In this document: in pieces, positions 53,102 to 62,216 of the stretch
How positions within the stretch are numbered: the stretch's first letter is position 1
How the letters are laid out: every line of letters begins with the position of its first letter
Assembly (NCBI GenBank): GCA_938039145.1
Contig: CALHVG010000059.1
Span: 1 to 64,000 of the forward strand
From: an uncultured Treponema sp.
Lineage (GTDB): Bacteria; Spirochaetota; Spirochaetia; Treponematales; Treponemataceae
Length of the DNA: 64,000 nt
Reading direction: 5' to 3'
Notes under the pieces: model-generated
What the model saw: the letters and a program-made list of their open reading frames with translations, nothing else
Told to the model about the DNA's origin: nothing
Database searches by the model: none
Program-made: the position numbers and the translations under genes

Positions 53102-55021
53102 TTAGTCCTTCTCACAGAAAGGACTGTATTTAAAGCCGGACCATGACATTCCCAGATGCGTAGAAAATTCCAACGTATTCAGACGAACGCCATGAACAAT
53201 AACAGAAAGAAGGTTCAGTATCATATTAAGTCCATGACCGAACAGAATCAGGACCACGAACGCAAGGAAGGTTATGGCGTGTCCAAGAAGAGGACCTGCC
53301 ATAGAGTTCACTGTGTTCGAGATAGCCGCACCCGCAAGACCTACCGCCCAAAGACGGATATAAGAAACTATGTCGGAAAAAACATTCACCACTCCAAGAA
53401 GCACTGAAATTATTCCCTTTACGCTCGCCATTATGGATTCCCCGATGTTTCCTTCATAATTGCTGAAGACAAAACTCATGGAAAATCCAACGCCGACAAG
53501 CGCGACGGAAACCTTTCCGACCGGAACGCCGTAGATGATTTCAGAAAATCCGAAAATCGTGGAACTTACGACCATGCTAAGAACAACGTAGAACATTCCC
53601 CACAGCTGAAGAAGAGAACCGAATTCTCCTATCCACTTCAGGGATTTTCCTGCGATGTTCCTTGCGATTCCCTTGAAATGGGCGACCGAAAGCTGAAGGA
53701 ACGCAAGCGTGAAGCAGAAAATCTGAAGATTCTGCGCCGTCGTAAGAGTTCCCTTTGAAGGATCGCTTGTCCAGAAAGGAAGCCAGTTCACATCCGAATA
53801 TGCGTTTGAAATCGGCGGAACGGAAAGCCCTTTCAACCATGAAGGAAGCTGCTCCGGCGTTAGCCCGAACCATGTGCAGGTTACAGTCCCCCACACGACC
53901 GTTGAAAGCCCAAGCAAGGTTACCAAACCCGCAAGCGGAGAGCCGCCTTTTTTTGCGCCTTTCAAAGCCATGAAAAGTCCCAGCACGAACACCAAAAGCC
54001 CGTAGCCTCCGTCCCCGAAAATCATTCCGAAGAACACAGTAAAGAACAAAAGAAACCAGCCTGATATATCGTATTCTCGATAGCCCGGAACAGTTCCCAA
54101 AAAATCCGTGAGCGGATATATAAGGCTCACCAAAGGATTGTTCTTGAGTTTTGTAGGAACTTCGTCATCCTCGCTCGGATCTGAAACGGCATATGCCCAC
54201 GAATTTTCTGCGCAGGAAGCCTTGAAAGCGGCGATGGAATCCACCGGAACAAAGCCCGTAAGCCATGCAAGGTCGGTGTCCTTGTCGCCGTTCTCTTTTC
54301 CCATTCCCGAATACACGTTCTCGAACTGAATGTCCTTTTCAAGTTTCTTTATGAGGCTTTCAATCTGAGGACGATATACGGTTTCGCCTGAAAGCGTTTT
54401 TTCGATGGACGAAATCTCACGCCTTGAACTTTCTATCTTTTCCTTGATTTTTTTTGTGGAAACGCCAGGAAGTGGAACTGCGAACGCCTCCGGAGGAAGA
54501 GAAGAAGGTCTTTCTGAAGGTGCGTCAATAAGCAAAAACCTTGCGATTTTCCTGAATCGGTTCACAAGAACGGTTTTCAGTTCGTCCGAAAGTTCGTCGT
54601 ACTTTGCCTCTGGAATCTCGAACATCCTAAGCGATATGTTTTTTCCGTCAAGATATGAAAAATCATCGGGATCGACCTCACCCCAAGCCGAAAGACGCTC
54701 AAGTTCTGCAGAATAGCTTGCGATTTCCTCAAGAAGTTTTTTCTTTCTTTCGGAAAGTTCAATCACCATGGCGCATTTCTTTGAAAGTTCCGAGTCGGAA
54801 AGATTTGACACCTTCGTAACTTTTTTAGGATTTTTTATCTCCTCAAGAATCGCCGCCGCCGAAAAAGCGCGCGAGGCTTCTTCTTTATATCCCGAAAGGG
54901 TTTCCCCCGAACCTTCAAGGCTTTCAAGGTGCATAACTCCGACTTTCTTTAGATGTCTCAACGCTTCCTTTCGTTCCCTGCTCAGGACTACAATGGAGAC
55001 TTTTTTCATGGAAACTATCAT
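53102..55021 (-). CDS. atpI: V-type ATP synthase subunit I (stator a-subunit)
   Basis: A 639-residue protein: cytoplasmic coiled-coil N-terminal half (MKKVSIVVLSRERKEALRHLKKVGVMHLE) acting as stator arm, then about seven helices from residue 320 (GWFLLFFTVFFGMIFGDGGYGLL; YIRLWAVGLAGAAISNTVN). The Arg in SYIRLWAVGL is the essential one next to the rotor ring. AAGGAGG site and 4-bp overlap with subunit D. Confidence 0.94.
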   Translation of the reverse strand: MIVSMKKVSIVVLSRERKEALRHLKKVGVMHLESLEGSGETLSGYKEEASRAFSAAAILEEIKNPKKVTKVSNLSDSELSKKCAMVIELSERKKKLLEEIASYSAELERLSAWGEVDPDDFSYLDGKNISLRMFEIPEAKYDELSDELKTVLVNRFRKIARFLLIDAPSERPSSLPPEAFAVPLPGVSTKKIKEKIESSRREISSIEKTLSGETVYRPQIESLIKKLEKDIQFENVYSGMGKENGDKDTDLAWLTGFVPVDSIAAFKASCAENSWAYAVSDPSEDDEVPTKLKNNPLVSLIYPLTDFLGTVPGYREYDISGWFLLFFTVFFGMIFGDGGYGLLVFVLGLFMALKGAKKGGSPLAGLVTLLGLSTVVWGTVTCTWFGLTPEQLPSWLKGLSVPPISNAYSDVNWLPFWTSDPSKGTLTTAQNLQIFCFTLAFLQLSVAHFKGIARNIAGKSLKWIGEFGSLLQLWGMFYVVLSMVVSSTIFGFSEIIYGVPVGKVSVALVGVGFSMSFVFSNYEGNIGESIMASVKGIISVLLGVVNVFSDIVSYIRLWAVGLAGAAISNTVNSMAGPLLGHAITFLAFVVLILFGHGLNMILNLLSVIVHGVRLNTLEFSTHLGMSWSGFKYSPFCEKD

Positions 55022-55641
55022 GCCTCAGCCTCCTTCTTTGCATCCGATGCGGCTTGCAGTTTTTTCTTTGAGATTTTGCTTCGAACCACAGCCGCCACCT
55101 GCTCGTCTCCAAGATATACGGAAATCTTTTTGATGTTCGCCTTTGTCTCAGGAATCTTCACCTTTTCAAAAAGGTTTACCCTTTGAGTGGTGGTGCGAAG
55201 TTCCTTTGAAAGAAGCCGCACTTGCTCGTCAAGCACTTCCGCCTCAAGATCCAGCGACAGGGCTTTTTCCATTCTGTCGGCAGCCATGTCAATCCAAAGC
55301 GGAGTCTCGTACAAATCGTAGTCGCCGCGGCTGAAATCAGCGCCCTCATATATGGGGATAGCGACTCCCGCTATGTTTCCGAAACCTTTTTTGATGTTCC
55401 TCACAGACACCATTCCGCTCTTGAACGCATCCGCCTCGCCGAAAACAGAAATCCATTCATCGAATTCCTTCTCAAGTTTAATGCGCCTTGAACGCACTTC
55501 CTTTGCCTTGGCTTCGATAGTGCGGATTTCCGTTTGGAGCTGCTGTTTTTTAAGCGTCAAAGTCGGAAGATAACGCTGATACATTTTCAGCGCATCTTTT
55601 TGGACTTTCTGCTCGTTTTTTGTCAGCTTAATCTTTGCCAT
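55018..55641 (-). CDS. atpD: V-type ATP synthase subunit D (central shaft)
   Basis: A 207-residue, mostly coiled-coil protein: KIKLTKNEQKVQKDALKMYQRYLPTLTLKKQQLQ at the N-terminus and RTTTQRVNLFEKVKIPETKANIKKI at the C-terminus are typical. Forms the rotating shaft. Fifteen bases after the B subunit stop. Confidence 0.93.
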   Translation of the reverse strand: MAKIKLTKNEQKVQKDALKMYQRYLPTLTLKKQQLQTEIRTIEAKAKEVRSRRIKLEKEFDEWISVFGEADAFKSGMVSVRNIKKGFGNIAGVAIPIYEGADFSRGDYDLYETPLWIDMAADRMEKALSLDLEAEVLDEQVRLLSKELRTTTQRVNLFEKVKIPETKANIKKISVYLGDEQVAAVVRSKISKKKLQAASDAKKEAEA

Positions 55642-55656
55642 ACGGTTTCCTTAAAA

Positions 55657-56955
55657 TCAGCTCTTTTTCGGCCAGTATTTTTCGACCAAAGCCGACTTTA
55701 TTCCCGTCTCGGACGGCTCAAAACAGTCTGAAAGAATCTTCCAGCCCAAGTCAAGCGCATCCTCCAGTTTTATGTTCTTTGAAAGATCCATCATCTCGTC
55801 CTCAAACTCGCCGCCGAACGCAAGAAGTTTTTCGTCCCAGCTCGACATATTGAATCCCATCGACTTTTTCTCAAGAGTGTCCTTGTAGTTTGCGTAAAGA
55901 CGGATCATTCCGTCCATCAAAGCCCGGTGGTCGTCGCGCGTGGAATTATTAACGTTCTGCTTCAAACGGGAAAGAGAACCGAAAGGCTCGATTCGTCCGC
56001 CTTTCAGATAATACTGTCCTTCGGTTATGTAACCCGTGTTGTCAGGTACAGGATGGGTTACATCGTCTCCCGGCATTGTGGTAACGGCAAGAACGGTTAC
56101 AGAACCTGCGCTGTCAAAATCGACAGCCTTTTCGTATCGGGCTGCAAGCTGCGAATAAAGGTCTCCGGGGTATCCTCGGTTTGACGGAACCTGCTCCTGC
56201 GTGATTGCGATTTCCTTCATGGAGTCGGCGAAGTTTGTCATGTCGGTAAGAAGGACAAGGACGTCCTTTCCCTGAAGGGCAAACTGTTCGGCAACCGCAA
56301 GCGAAAGATCCGGAATTTTCTGACATTCAACCGTAGGGTCAGCCGCAGTATGAACGAACATAACCGTCCTTGAAAGAGCTCCGCCGTTTTCGAGCGTTTC
56401 CTTGAAATAAAGGTAGTCGTCGTATTTAAGTCCCATTCCGCCAAGCACAATCACATCGACTTCCGCCTGCATTGCAATTCGTGCAAGAAGCTGGTTATAA
56501 GGTTCTCCGGAAATTGAAAAAATCGGAAGTTTCTGCGACACGACCAATGTATTGAACATATCAATCATCGGAATTCCGGTTCTTATCATGCGGCGTGCCA
56601 TTATTCGTTTTGACGGATTTACAGAAGGTCCGCCAATCGCGATAAGATTGTCCGCCAATGAAGGTCCGTTATCCCTAGGTTCTGCAGAACCGTTGAATAT
56701 GCGTCCCAAAAGGTCTTCGCTGAACGAGACTTCCATTCGATGTCCAAGGAAACGTATGTGGTCGCCCGTAGATACACCTCGTCCGCCTGCGAACACCTGG
56801 AGCGAAACAACATCTCCGTCAATTTTGTTCACTTCGGCAAGGGATTTACCGTAGGAGGTTTCGATTTCGGCAAGTTCGCCGTACGAAACTCCAAGAGCTT
56901 TTACAGTTATTACGCTGCCAACGATGGATTCTATTTTACTGTAAACTTTGTTCAT
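55657..56955 (-). CDS. atpB: V-type ATP synthase subunit B
   Basis: A 432-residue non-catalytic subunit of the A3B3 ring: SEDLLGRIFNGSAEPRDNGP, GTGIPMIDMFNTLV-like hinge, PIFSISGEPYNQLLARIAMQAE in place of a P-loop, and LTDMTNFADSMKEIA. Lacks Walker A as expected. Its first base is the last base of the A subunit stop. Confidence 0.95.
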   Translation of the reverse strand: MNKVYSKIESIVGSVITVKALGVSYGELAEIETSYGKSLAEVNKIDGDVVSLQVFAGGRGVSTGDHIRFLGHRMEVSFSEDLLGRIFNGSAEPRDNGPSLADNLIAIGGPSVNPSKRIMARRMIRTGIPMIDMFNTLVVSQKLPIFSISGEPYNQLLARIAMQAEVDVIVLGGMGLKYDDYLYFKETLENGGALSRTVMFVHTAADPTVECQKIPDLSLAVAEQFALQGKDVLVLLTDMTNFADSMKEIAITQEQVPSNRGYPGDLYSQLAARYEKAVDFDSAGSVTVLAVTTMPGDDVTHPVPDNTGYITEGQYYLKGGRIEPFGSLSRLKQNVNNSTRDDHRALMDGMIRLYANYKDTLEKKSMGFNMSSWDEKLLAFGGEFEDEMMDLSKNIKLEDALDLGWKILSDCFEPSETGIKSALVEKYWPKKS

Positions 56956-58724
56956 TATTCACCATCCTTCAGAAGCTCTGCCGCCTCGTCCTTGATTTTT
57001 CCGTTTTTCGAAGCATAGAGTTCCTCGATTTCCTTTTCCTTAGCCTTGTAAGCATCCGTGTTCTCGGCGATGTAGTTCCAGTCAAGAAATGACTGTCTAA
57101 GTTTATTAAAGAACGAACGGACTTCATCTTTGTCGGAAAGTTCAAAGTCGGAAGCCAGGACTTTAAGAACCCTTGCGAAAGTGTATGTCTGCCTTTCGAC
57201 CGAAACCGCAGCATCAACTTCGTCAAACGAGTTCTGCTGGAAGTAGACGGCATCAAGGAATTCGCTTTTCATGTAAAGCACGAAATCTTCGGTTGTAGTT
57301 CCTTCCTCGCCGACGACTTTCATCATCTGGTTAACCTCAACACCTGATTTGAACACTTTGCGGGCATATGAAACCCAATCATTCCTGATAACGGAATTAT
57401 ACTTTGACCAAGAGTTCAAAGGGTCTATCGCAGGGAATTTTCTTGCGTCTGAACGCTCTCGCGTAAGACCGTGAAAACCGCCGACAACTTTGAGCGTCGC
57501 CTGGGTAACAGGTTCTTCAAAGTTTCCGCCCGCAGGAGAGACAGTTCCTCCGATGGTTACGGAGCCTTTTTCGCCGTTTCTGAGCCTTACATATCCGGCC
57601 CGTTCGTAGAATGCTGCTATATAGGACTCAAGATATGCAGGGAACGCTTCTTCGCCCGGAATCTCTTCAAGCCTTCCCGACATTTCCCTTAACGCCTGCG
57701 CCCAGCGGCTCGTTGAATCGGCAAGCAAAAGAACGTGAAGTCCCATCTGCCTGTAATATTCTGCAAGCGTCACTGACGTGTACACGGAAGCTTCTCGGCT
57801 TGCAACCGGCATTGAAGAAGTGTTACAGATAATCACAGTTCTTTTCATCAAAGATTCGCCTGTACGCGGATCTTTAAGTTCCGGGAACTCTTTTATGGTC
57901 TCAACAACCTCACCCGCACGTTCTCCGCACGCAGCTATAATAACTATATCTACGTCCGCATTGCGGCTTGTCGTATGCTGTATAACAGTTTTTCCCGCAC
58001 CGAAAGGCCCCGGTATACAGTATGTTCCGCCTTTTGAAACCGGGAAAAACGTGTCTATAAGACGTGTTTTTGTTACCATAGTTTCAGTCGGAGCAAGACG
58101 TTCCGCATAGCAGTCAACGGCGCGTTTTACAGGCCATTCAAAGCACATTGTAAGCTCATGCTCAATGCCTTTTTCATCCGTGACCAAAACCATTCTATCC
58201 GTTATTTTGTAAGAGCCCGCCGGGGTAACTTCCTTTACCGTAAAAGAGCCCATAAGACCGAACGGAACCAAAATTTTGTGTTTGAAAGGTCCTTCGGGAA
58301 CAGTTCCTATAGAATCTCCCCTAAAAACCTTGTCGCCGACTTTTACGGATGGGGTCCAGTCCCATTTCGCATCTTTGTCCAACGGGTCAAGATAGACCCC
58401 CTTTTCAAGGAAGAATCCTGCCTTTTCCGCCACAAGAGGAAGCGGATTCTGAAGACCGTCATAAACCTGTCCCAAAAGTCCCGGACCAAGCAACGCACAG
58501 AGCATGTTTCCGGTGAATTCTACAATGTCACCGGTCTTGATTCCCTGTGTCATCTCAAAAATCTGCATTTGGGCTATGTTTCCGCGGACACGGATTATTT
58601 CGCCCCTGAGTTTCTTGCCTTCGACATTAACGTAGGCAACTTCGTTCATGGAAACGTTTCCGTCGAATTCCACGGAAACCATGTTACCGTTGATGCCGAC
58701 TACCTTTCCTTTTGTATCCGTCAT
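56955..58724 (-). CDS. atpA: V-type ATP synthase catalytic subunit A
   Basis: A 589-residue catalytic subunit: P-loop GPFGAGKT near 240, the catalytic Glu in CGERAGEVVE, Walker B LLLADSTSRWAQALRE and the long non-homologous region of V/A-type A subunits at about 110-190. All catalytic residues present. Overlaps the DUF2764 gene by 4 bp. Confidence 0.96.
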   Translation of the reverse strand: MTDTKGKVVGINGNMVSVEFDGNVSMNEVAYVNVEGKKLRGEIIRVRGNIAQMQIFEMTQGIKTGDIVEFTGNMLCALLGPGLLGQVYDGLQNPLPLVAEKAGFFLEKGVYLDPLDKDAKWDWTPSVKVGDKVFRGDSIGTVPEGPFKHKILVPFGLMGSFTVKEVTPAGSYKITDRMVLVTDEKGIEHELTMCFEWPVKRAVDCYAERLAPTETMVTKTRLIDTFFPVSKGGTYCIPGPFGAGKTVIQHTTSRNADVDIVIIAACGERAGEVVETIKEFPELKDPRTGESLMKRTVIICNTSSMPVASREASVYTSVTLAEYYRQMGLHVLLLADSTSRWAQALREMSGRLEEIPGEEAFPAYLESYIAAFYERAGYVRLRNGEKGSVTIGGTVSPAGGNFEEPVTQATLKVVGGFHGLTRERSDARKFPAIDPLNSWSKYNSVIRNDWVSYARKVFKSGVEVNQMMKVVGEEGTTTEDFVLYMKSEFLDAVYFQQNSFDEVDAAVSVERQTYTFARVLKVLASDFELSDKDEVRSFFNKLRQSFLDWNYIAENTDAYKAKEKEIEELYASKNGKIKDEAAELLKDGE

Positions 58725-59260
58725 GATTTTTCTCCAAGTATAGTGTCATAGATTCTGTGATAGGAAGCGGTTCCCTTTTCCTTATCAAAAGCCTTTATCC
58801 TTTGCACGAGCATGAGCCTTATTCCATACGCAAAAACATAGTCCTCGCAGAAGATGTCCAAGGGCTGGAATTTCTCAAGGGCAGAAAGCCTGTATTCGTA
58901 AAGGAACTGCTCCGCAAGAAGGGGGCTGTCCATTCCGACCGCGGTCCTTGCCGCCTGCACAATATCAGCGGTTATGCTCACAGGAAGAGTCCCCAAATCT
59001 TTTTTGAGTTTCTGGGCACGTACCTGCGCAAGAGCGAACCTAAGCGCCCTTTCATGCTCATACCATGCGTCAAGAAAAGACGAACCGGTGCTTTCCGGCT
59101 CTTTTGAAGGCTCAAGGGAAAGAGATTCAAGAATCTCCTTTGACTTTCCTTCAAGGAATCTGGAACACAGATCTCTATAATATTTTTCGGTTATCGGCAA
59201 CGTCGATTTTTCCGGAGAAATGAATGGAAGCTGCGAAACCAAGTAATATTGCTCTTTCAC
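58721..59260 (-). CDS. DUF2764 protein of the V-ATPase operon
   Basis: About 179 residues, helical, with YYLVSQLPFISPEK at the N-terminus and LDAWYEHERALRFALAQVRAQKL in the middle. Found in the same place, between E and A, in Borrelia and Chlamydia V-ATPase operons. No C, F or G subunit gene is present here, so it may take the place of subunit C at the stator or rotor neck. Start taken at GTG because AAGGA lies eight bases before it; it begins just inside the end of E. Confidence 0.8.
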   Translation of the reverse strand: MKEQYYLVSQLPFISPEKSTLPITEKYYRDLCSRFLEGKSKEILESLSLEPSKEPESTGSSFLDAWYEHERALRFALAQVRAQKLKKDLGTLPVSITADIVQAARTAVGMDSPLLAEQFLYEYRLSALEKFQPLDIFCEDYVFAYGIRLMLVQRIKAFDKEKGTASYHRIYDTILGEKS

Positions 59261-59264
59261 CGGC

Positions 59265-59879
59265 TTATTCCTTTGCCGCACCCTTCATTATAGAAGCGAC
59301 CCGTGGGTTCAGGTATGCGGAAAAAAGTTCCGCCACCGATTCCGCCGAATAATCGTAGAAAGCAGCGCCGTCGTTCACTCCTATCCTGAAGCCAGCCGTT
59401 ACGGAACTGTCGCTTTTCAGCTCAAGCCCGCCGGAAATCTCTGCTTTCAAGGCGGACTTGAATCCGTCCTCCAAAGCCTTCAGATCCTTTTCGGAAAGAA
59501 TCACGGAAAGTTTTCCAGCCTCCTTGTCCTTCACCCAAGCCTTTACAGTCTCAGGAACCAAGGTTTTCAGCATGTCCTTTGAGTAGGCTTTTTCCGTCTC
59601 GTCTTTTATGAACCTGTCAAGTTCTGCGACAAGGGATTCCCTGAAACTAAGAAGCATGTTTCTTCCAGCCTGAGCTATGGCATCATCGCTTGCCTTCTCA
59701 AGCCGTGAGATTTCGCCCTTAGCGACTTTGATCATATCGTCAGCCTTCTTCTCCGCTTCTCCAACGATTGACCTTGCCTTCTCCTCGGCAGCCTTAACTA
59801 TGTCCGCCGCCTGCGATTCTGCAGATGCGACACCGTCTTTTTTGATTCTATCAATTAACTCTTGTAATTGGATATCCAT
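59265..59879 (-). CDS. atpE: V-type ATP synthase subunit E (peripheral stalk)
   Basis: About 204 residues: long N-terminal helix with heptad alanines (ADIVKAAEEKARSIVGEAEKKADDMIKVAKG) and a small C-terminal alpha/beta head. Forms the peripheral stalk. The ATG after GTGGGGTGCAA fits the family start MDIQLQELIDRI; the longer frame has no support. First gene of the operon; a TATTAT box lies about 30 bases upstream. Confidence 0.9.
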   Translation of the reverse strand: MDIQLQELIDRIKKDGVASAESQAADIVKAAEEKARSIVGEAEKKADDMIKVAKGEISRLEKASDDAIAQAGRNMLLSFRESLVAELDRFIKDETEKAYSKDMLKTLVPETVKAWVKDKEAGKLSVILSEKDLKALEDGFKSALKAEISGGLELKSDSSVTAGFRIGVNDGAAFYDYSAESVAELFSAYLNPRVASIMKGAAKE

Positions 59880-59897
59880 TTGCACCCCACTAAAGTC

Positions 59898-59925
59898 GAT
59901 CAAAATATAATACCAAATGATAAAA
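59898..59925 (-). promoter_or_regulatory. Probable promoter of the V-ATPase operon
   Basis: On the minus strand a TTTGG-type -35 and TATTATA -10 region precede subunit E by about 30 bases. The -35 match is weak. Confidence 0.35.
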
Positions 59926-60069
59926 CCAAAAAGGCTATTTTTCAAGTAAGACGAAGGCTATCTTTCCATATTTTTTCAAAATAGAGCAAATAAAATCACC
60001 CAATAAATGTTTTTTTACCGTTCCGTCAGAAAAGTCATCGGAAAAAACAAGCAGATTTTCTAAGAAGCG

Positions 60070-61152
60070 TCAAAAATCTTTTCCGTCATGAACCGAAAAA
60101 GAATAGACCGTAACCGCATTGTATTCCACGCCGGGTCTAAGAATCGCGTCCGGGAATTTTTTTTGGTTCGGAGAATCGGGGAAAGCCTGCGTCTCAAGAC
60201 AGACAGCTGAATGCGGACGGTAAACCGCTCCGCTTTTTCCCAAAACATAATCCACGTAGTTTGCCGTATAAAGCTGAAGCCCCTCGCAATTAGTTGAAAG
60301 TTCCATCTTTATGCCTGTCCTTTCGTCAAAAAGAACCGCGGCTTTCGAAAGAGGAGTGGATTTTGTGGGAATGGCGGACAAAGAATCAAAAGCGCCTGTA
60401 ACGTAGCAATGGTCATAGCCTCGGGATTCTTTTAGAAGATGGGAACAAATATCATCTCCGATTGGCTTTGCCTTCCTGAAATCAAAAATAGTTTTTTCAA
60501 CGTCAATGTATTTTCCTGTCGGAATGGAATTTTTTGAAAGTTCAAGGATTTTAGACGAGTTTATTGCAAGTTTTTCCGAGAGAATGTCGCCGCAGCCTGA
60601 AAGATTAAAGTAACTGTGGTTTGTTATACTCAAGGGAGTCGCCTTGTCGGTGGTTGCGGTGTAAGTCAACGAAAGATTGTCATTTTCATCAAGGACATAT
60701 TCTATCGAAACATTCAGGTTTCCCGGAAAACCTTGGTATCCGTCCGGGAAACTTTTTGAAAACCTTACTCCAGTTCCGCCGCTTTTTTTTATAAATCCGG
60801 CTTTCCATATCTCGCTTTCCCAGCGAGGAAAACCTCCGTGCAAAGAAGAGCCGTTGTTGTTGTCGTTCAGACGATATTCCTTTCCATCAAGACTGAACTT
60901 TGCGCCTGCAATTCTATTGGCAAAACGCCCCACAATCGCTCCAAAACTTCCCCATGTTGTCGTATAGCCCGAAAGGGTCGAAGGTCCGATAACTACATCG
61001 ACATCGTTTTTGTTCCTGTCTTGAACCACTATGCTTGTAATCGTGCAGCCGTAATCAGATGCCGTAAAAGACATAGAACCGTTTGAGACAGTGTAAAGCC
61101 ACGCCTTCTTTCCGTCGTATAGGCTTCCAAAATAAGATTTTTTTGTCTTCAT
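60070..61152 (-). CDS. galM: Galactose mutarotase (aldose 1-epimerase)
   Basis: A 360-residue enzyme interconverting sugar anomers. Family marks: VVGRFANRI near 80, NNGSSLHGGFPRW near 105, SITNHSYFNLSG with the catalytic His near 185, DHCYV near 255, LQLYTANYVD near 300 and the catalytic Glu in SAVCLETQAFPDS near 330. Ribosome site GGAGGA. Starts in the stop of the HTH membrane protein gene (ATGA). After its stop the same frame stays open for 44 more codons up to the V-ATPase promoter region. Confidence 0.93.
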   Translation of the reverse strand: MKTKKSYFGSLYDGKKAWLYTVSNGSMSFTASDYGCTITSIVVQDRNKNDVDVVIGPSTLSGYTTTWGSFGAIVGRFANRIAGAKFSLDGKEYRLNDNNNGSSLHGGFPRWESEIWKAGFIKKSGGTGVRFSKSFPDGYQGFPGNLNVSIEYVLDENDNLSLTYTATTDKATPLSITNHSYFNLSGCGDILSEKLAINSSKILELSKNSIPTGKYIDVEKTIFDFRKAKPIGDDICSHLLKESRGYDHCYVTGAFDSLSAIPTKSTPLSKAAVLFDERTGIKMELSTNCEGLQLYTANYVDYVLGKSGAVYRPHSAVCLETQAFPDSPNQKKFPDAILRPGVEYNAVTVYSFSVHDGKDF

Positions 61153-61841
61153 ATCCTGTCCTCCAAGGAAAGGGCAAACTGAACTTCCATATCCGTAAGG
61201 CTAAGTTCCTCCGCGATGTCTTCCGCCGTCATTCCAGAATCGTACATACGGACTATCTGCGCCATCCTGTCCTTTTTTCTCGGAATGGGATTTTCGGGAA
61301 CGAATACTTTCGGAACAACCACAGGAACGGCTGCCCACGAGTCCCCTTTTGAGTTCACGTTGACTTTAGCCGTGGTGTCTATCGTTTTATTTCCGTCGTC
61401 GAACAAAGACCCCTGCCCTTCGGATTCATCCGATTTTATCCGCGCTTTCCCCGAAAGCACTACCGATGAATCGAGTTCGATGTTCGATGCACCCTTGGAT
61501 TTTTTGTACGCATCCACGACTTTCTTTTCGGTTACGCCGCTTTTTTTCCCTGAGATTGCCTCGTGAAATTCGTTCAGCGCATAGCCGTTTTTTTCGATGT
61601 CGTTCAGGATTTTTATCTTTTTTTCAGCGTCAGAAACAAGAGCTTTCAAGGAACGGATTCTGTCCTCGATAACGACTATGTTGTTATGGGTGTTCTTGTT
61701 CATGTCCGCAATAAGATTGTTGTATTGAACTCTTGTTTCTTCGATTACGTTGTCGGTGGTAAAAAGTTTTTTGAACTTCCACAGGAACACCATCCACATA
61801 ACGACATTGAATATGCATAAAAAAACGACCACGTATCTCAT
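61149..61841 (-). CDS. Membrane-anchored coiled-coil protein with C-terminal HTH
   Basis: About 230 residues: one N-terminal helix (VVVFLCIFNVVMWMVFLW), a coiled coil at 35-90, a low-complexity middle and a terminal helix-turn-helix (KDRMAQIVRMYDSGMTAEDIAEELSLTDMEVQFAL). The layout recalls DUF6115/DUF2802 proteins found in flagellar and chemotaxis operons. It sits downstream of a FapA-type gene, supporting a motility link by context only. Start at ATG with GGTGGG upstream; a GTG nine bases earlier is possible. Confidence 0.65.
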   Translation of the reverse strand: MRYVVVFLCIFNVVMWMVFLWKFKKLFTTDNVIEETRVQYNNLIADMNKNTHNNIVVIEDRIRSLKALVSDAEKKIKILNDIEKNGYALNEFHEAISGKKSGVTEKKVVDAYKKSKGASNIELDSSVVLSGKARIKSDESEGQGSLFDDGNKTIDTTAKVNVNSKGDSWAAVPVVVPKVFVPENPIPRKKDRMAQIVRMYDSGMTAEDIAEELSLTDMEVQFALSLEDRI

Positions 61842-61880
61842 GTTTCCCACCGGTTTTCAAGAAAGAATAAAAATTTGCGT

Positions 61881-62216
61881 TCAGCGGACGACATCTATGT
61901 GCCGACCAAGGTAGTCTTCCTTTAGCCTTGCAGATTCATCCGCTTTTTCGGCATAAGGATTGCTAGGCTTTTTTTTGCCGCTAGAGGAATGTTCGTCGCC
62001 GCCGTTTTTTCCGTCGGAATCCACACCTATTCCTTTAGCGCCTGCGCTCTCTTTTGTGCGGCTTACCTTGCTTGCCTCCTCAAGATTTTTACGGACGCTC
62101 TCCTCTTGCTGCATAGCCTGCGAAAGCTGAAGCCCCTGCGTAAGATGTGCCGCCTGCTTTGCCACATTGTCAATCTGAGAATACATAGTCTGCAAATCAA
62201 GCGGATTCAGTCCCAT
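61881..62216 (-). CDS. Small hypothetical protein
   Basis: A 111-residue protein, not recognised. It starts with a short amphipathic helical part (LDLQTMYSQIDNVAKQAAHLTQGLQLSQAMQ) and continues as a charged, Gly/Ser/Lys-rich, probably disordered tail. The ATG overlaps the FapA stop by one base, so it is translated with it. Confidence 0.6.
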   Translation of the reverse strand: MGLNPLDLQTMYSQIDNVAKQAAHLTQGLQLSQAMQQEESVRKNLEEASKVSRTKESAGAKGIGVDSDGKNGGDEHSSSGKKKPSNPYAEKADESARLKEDYLGRHIDVVR

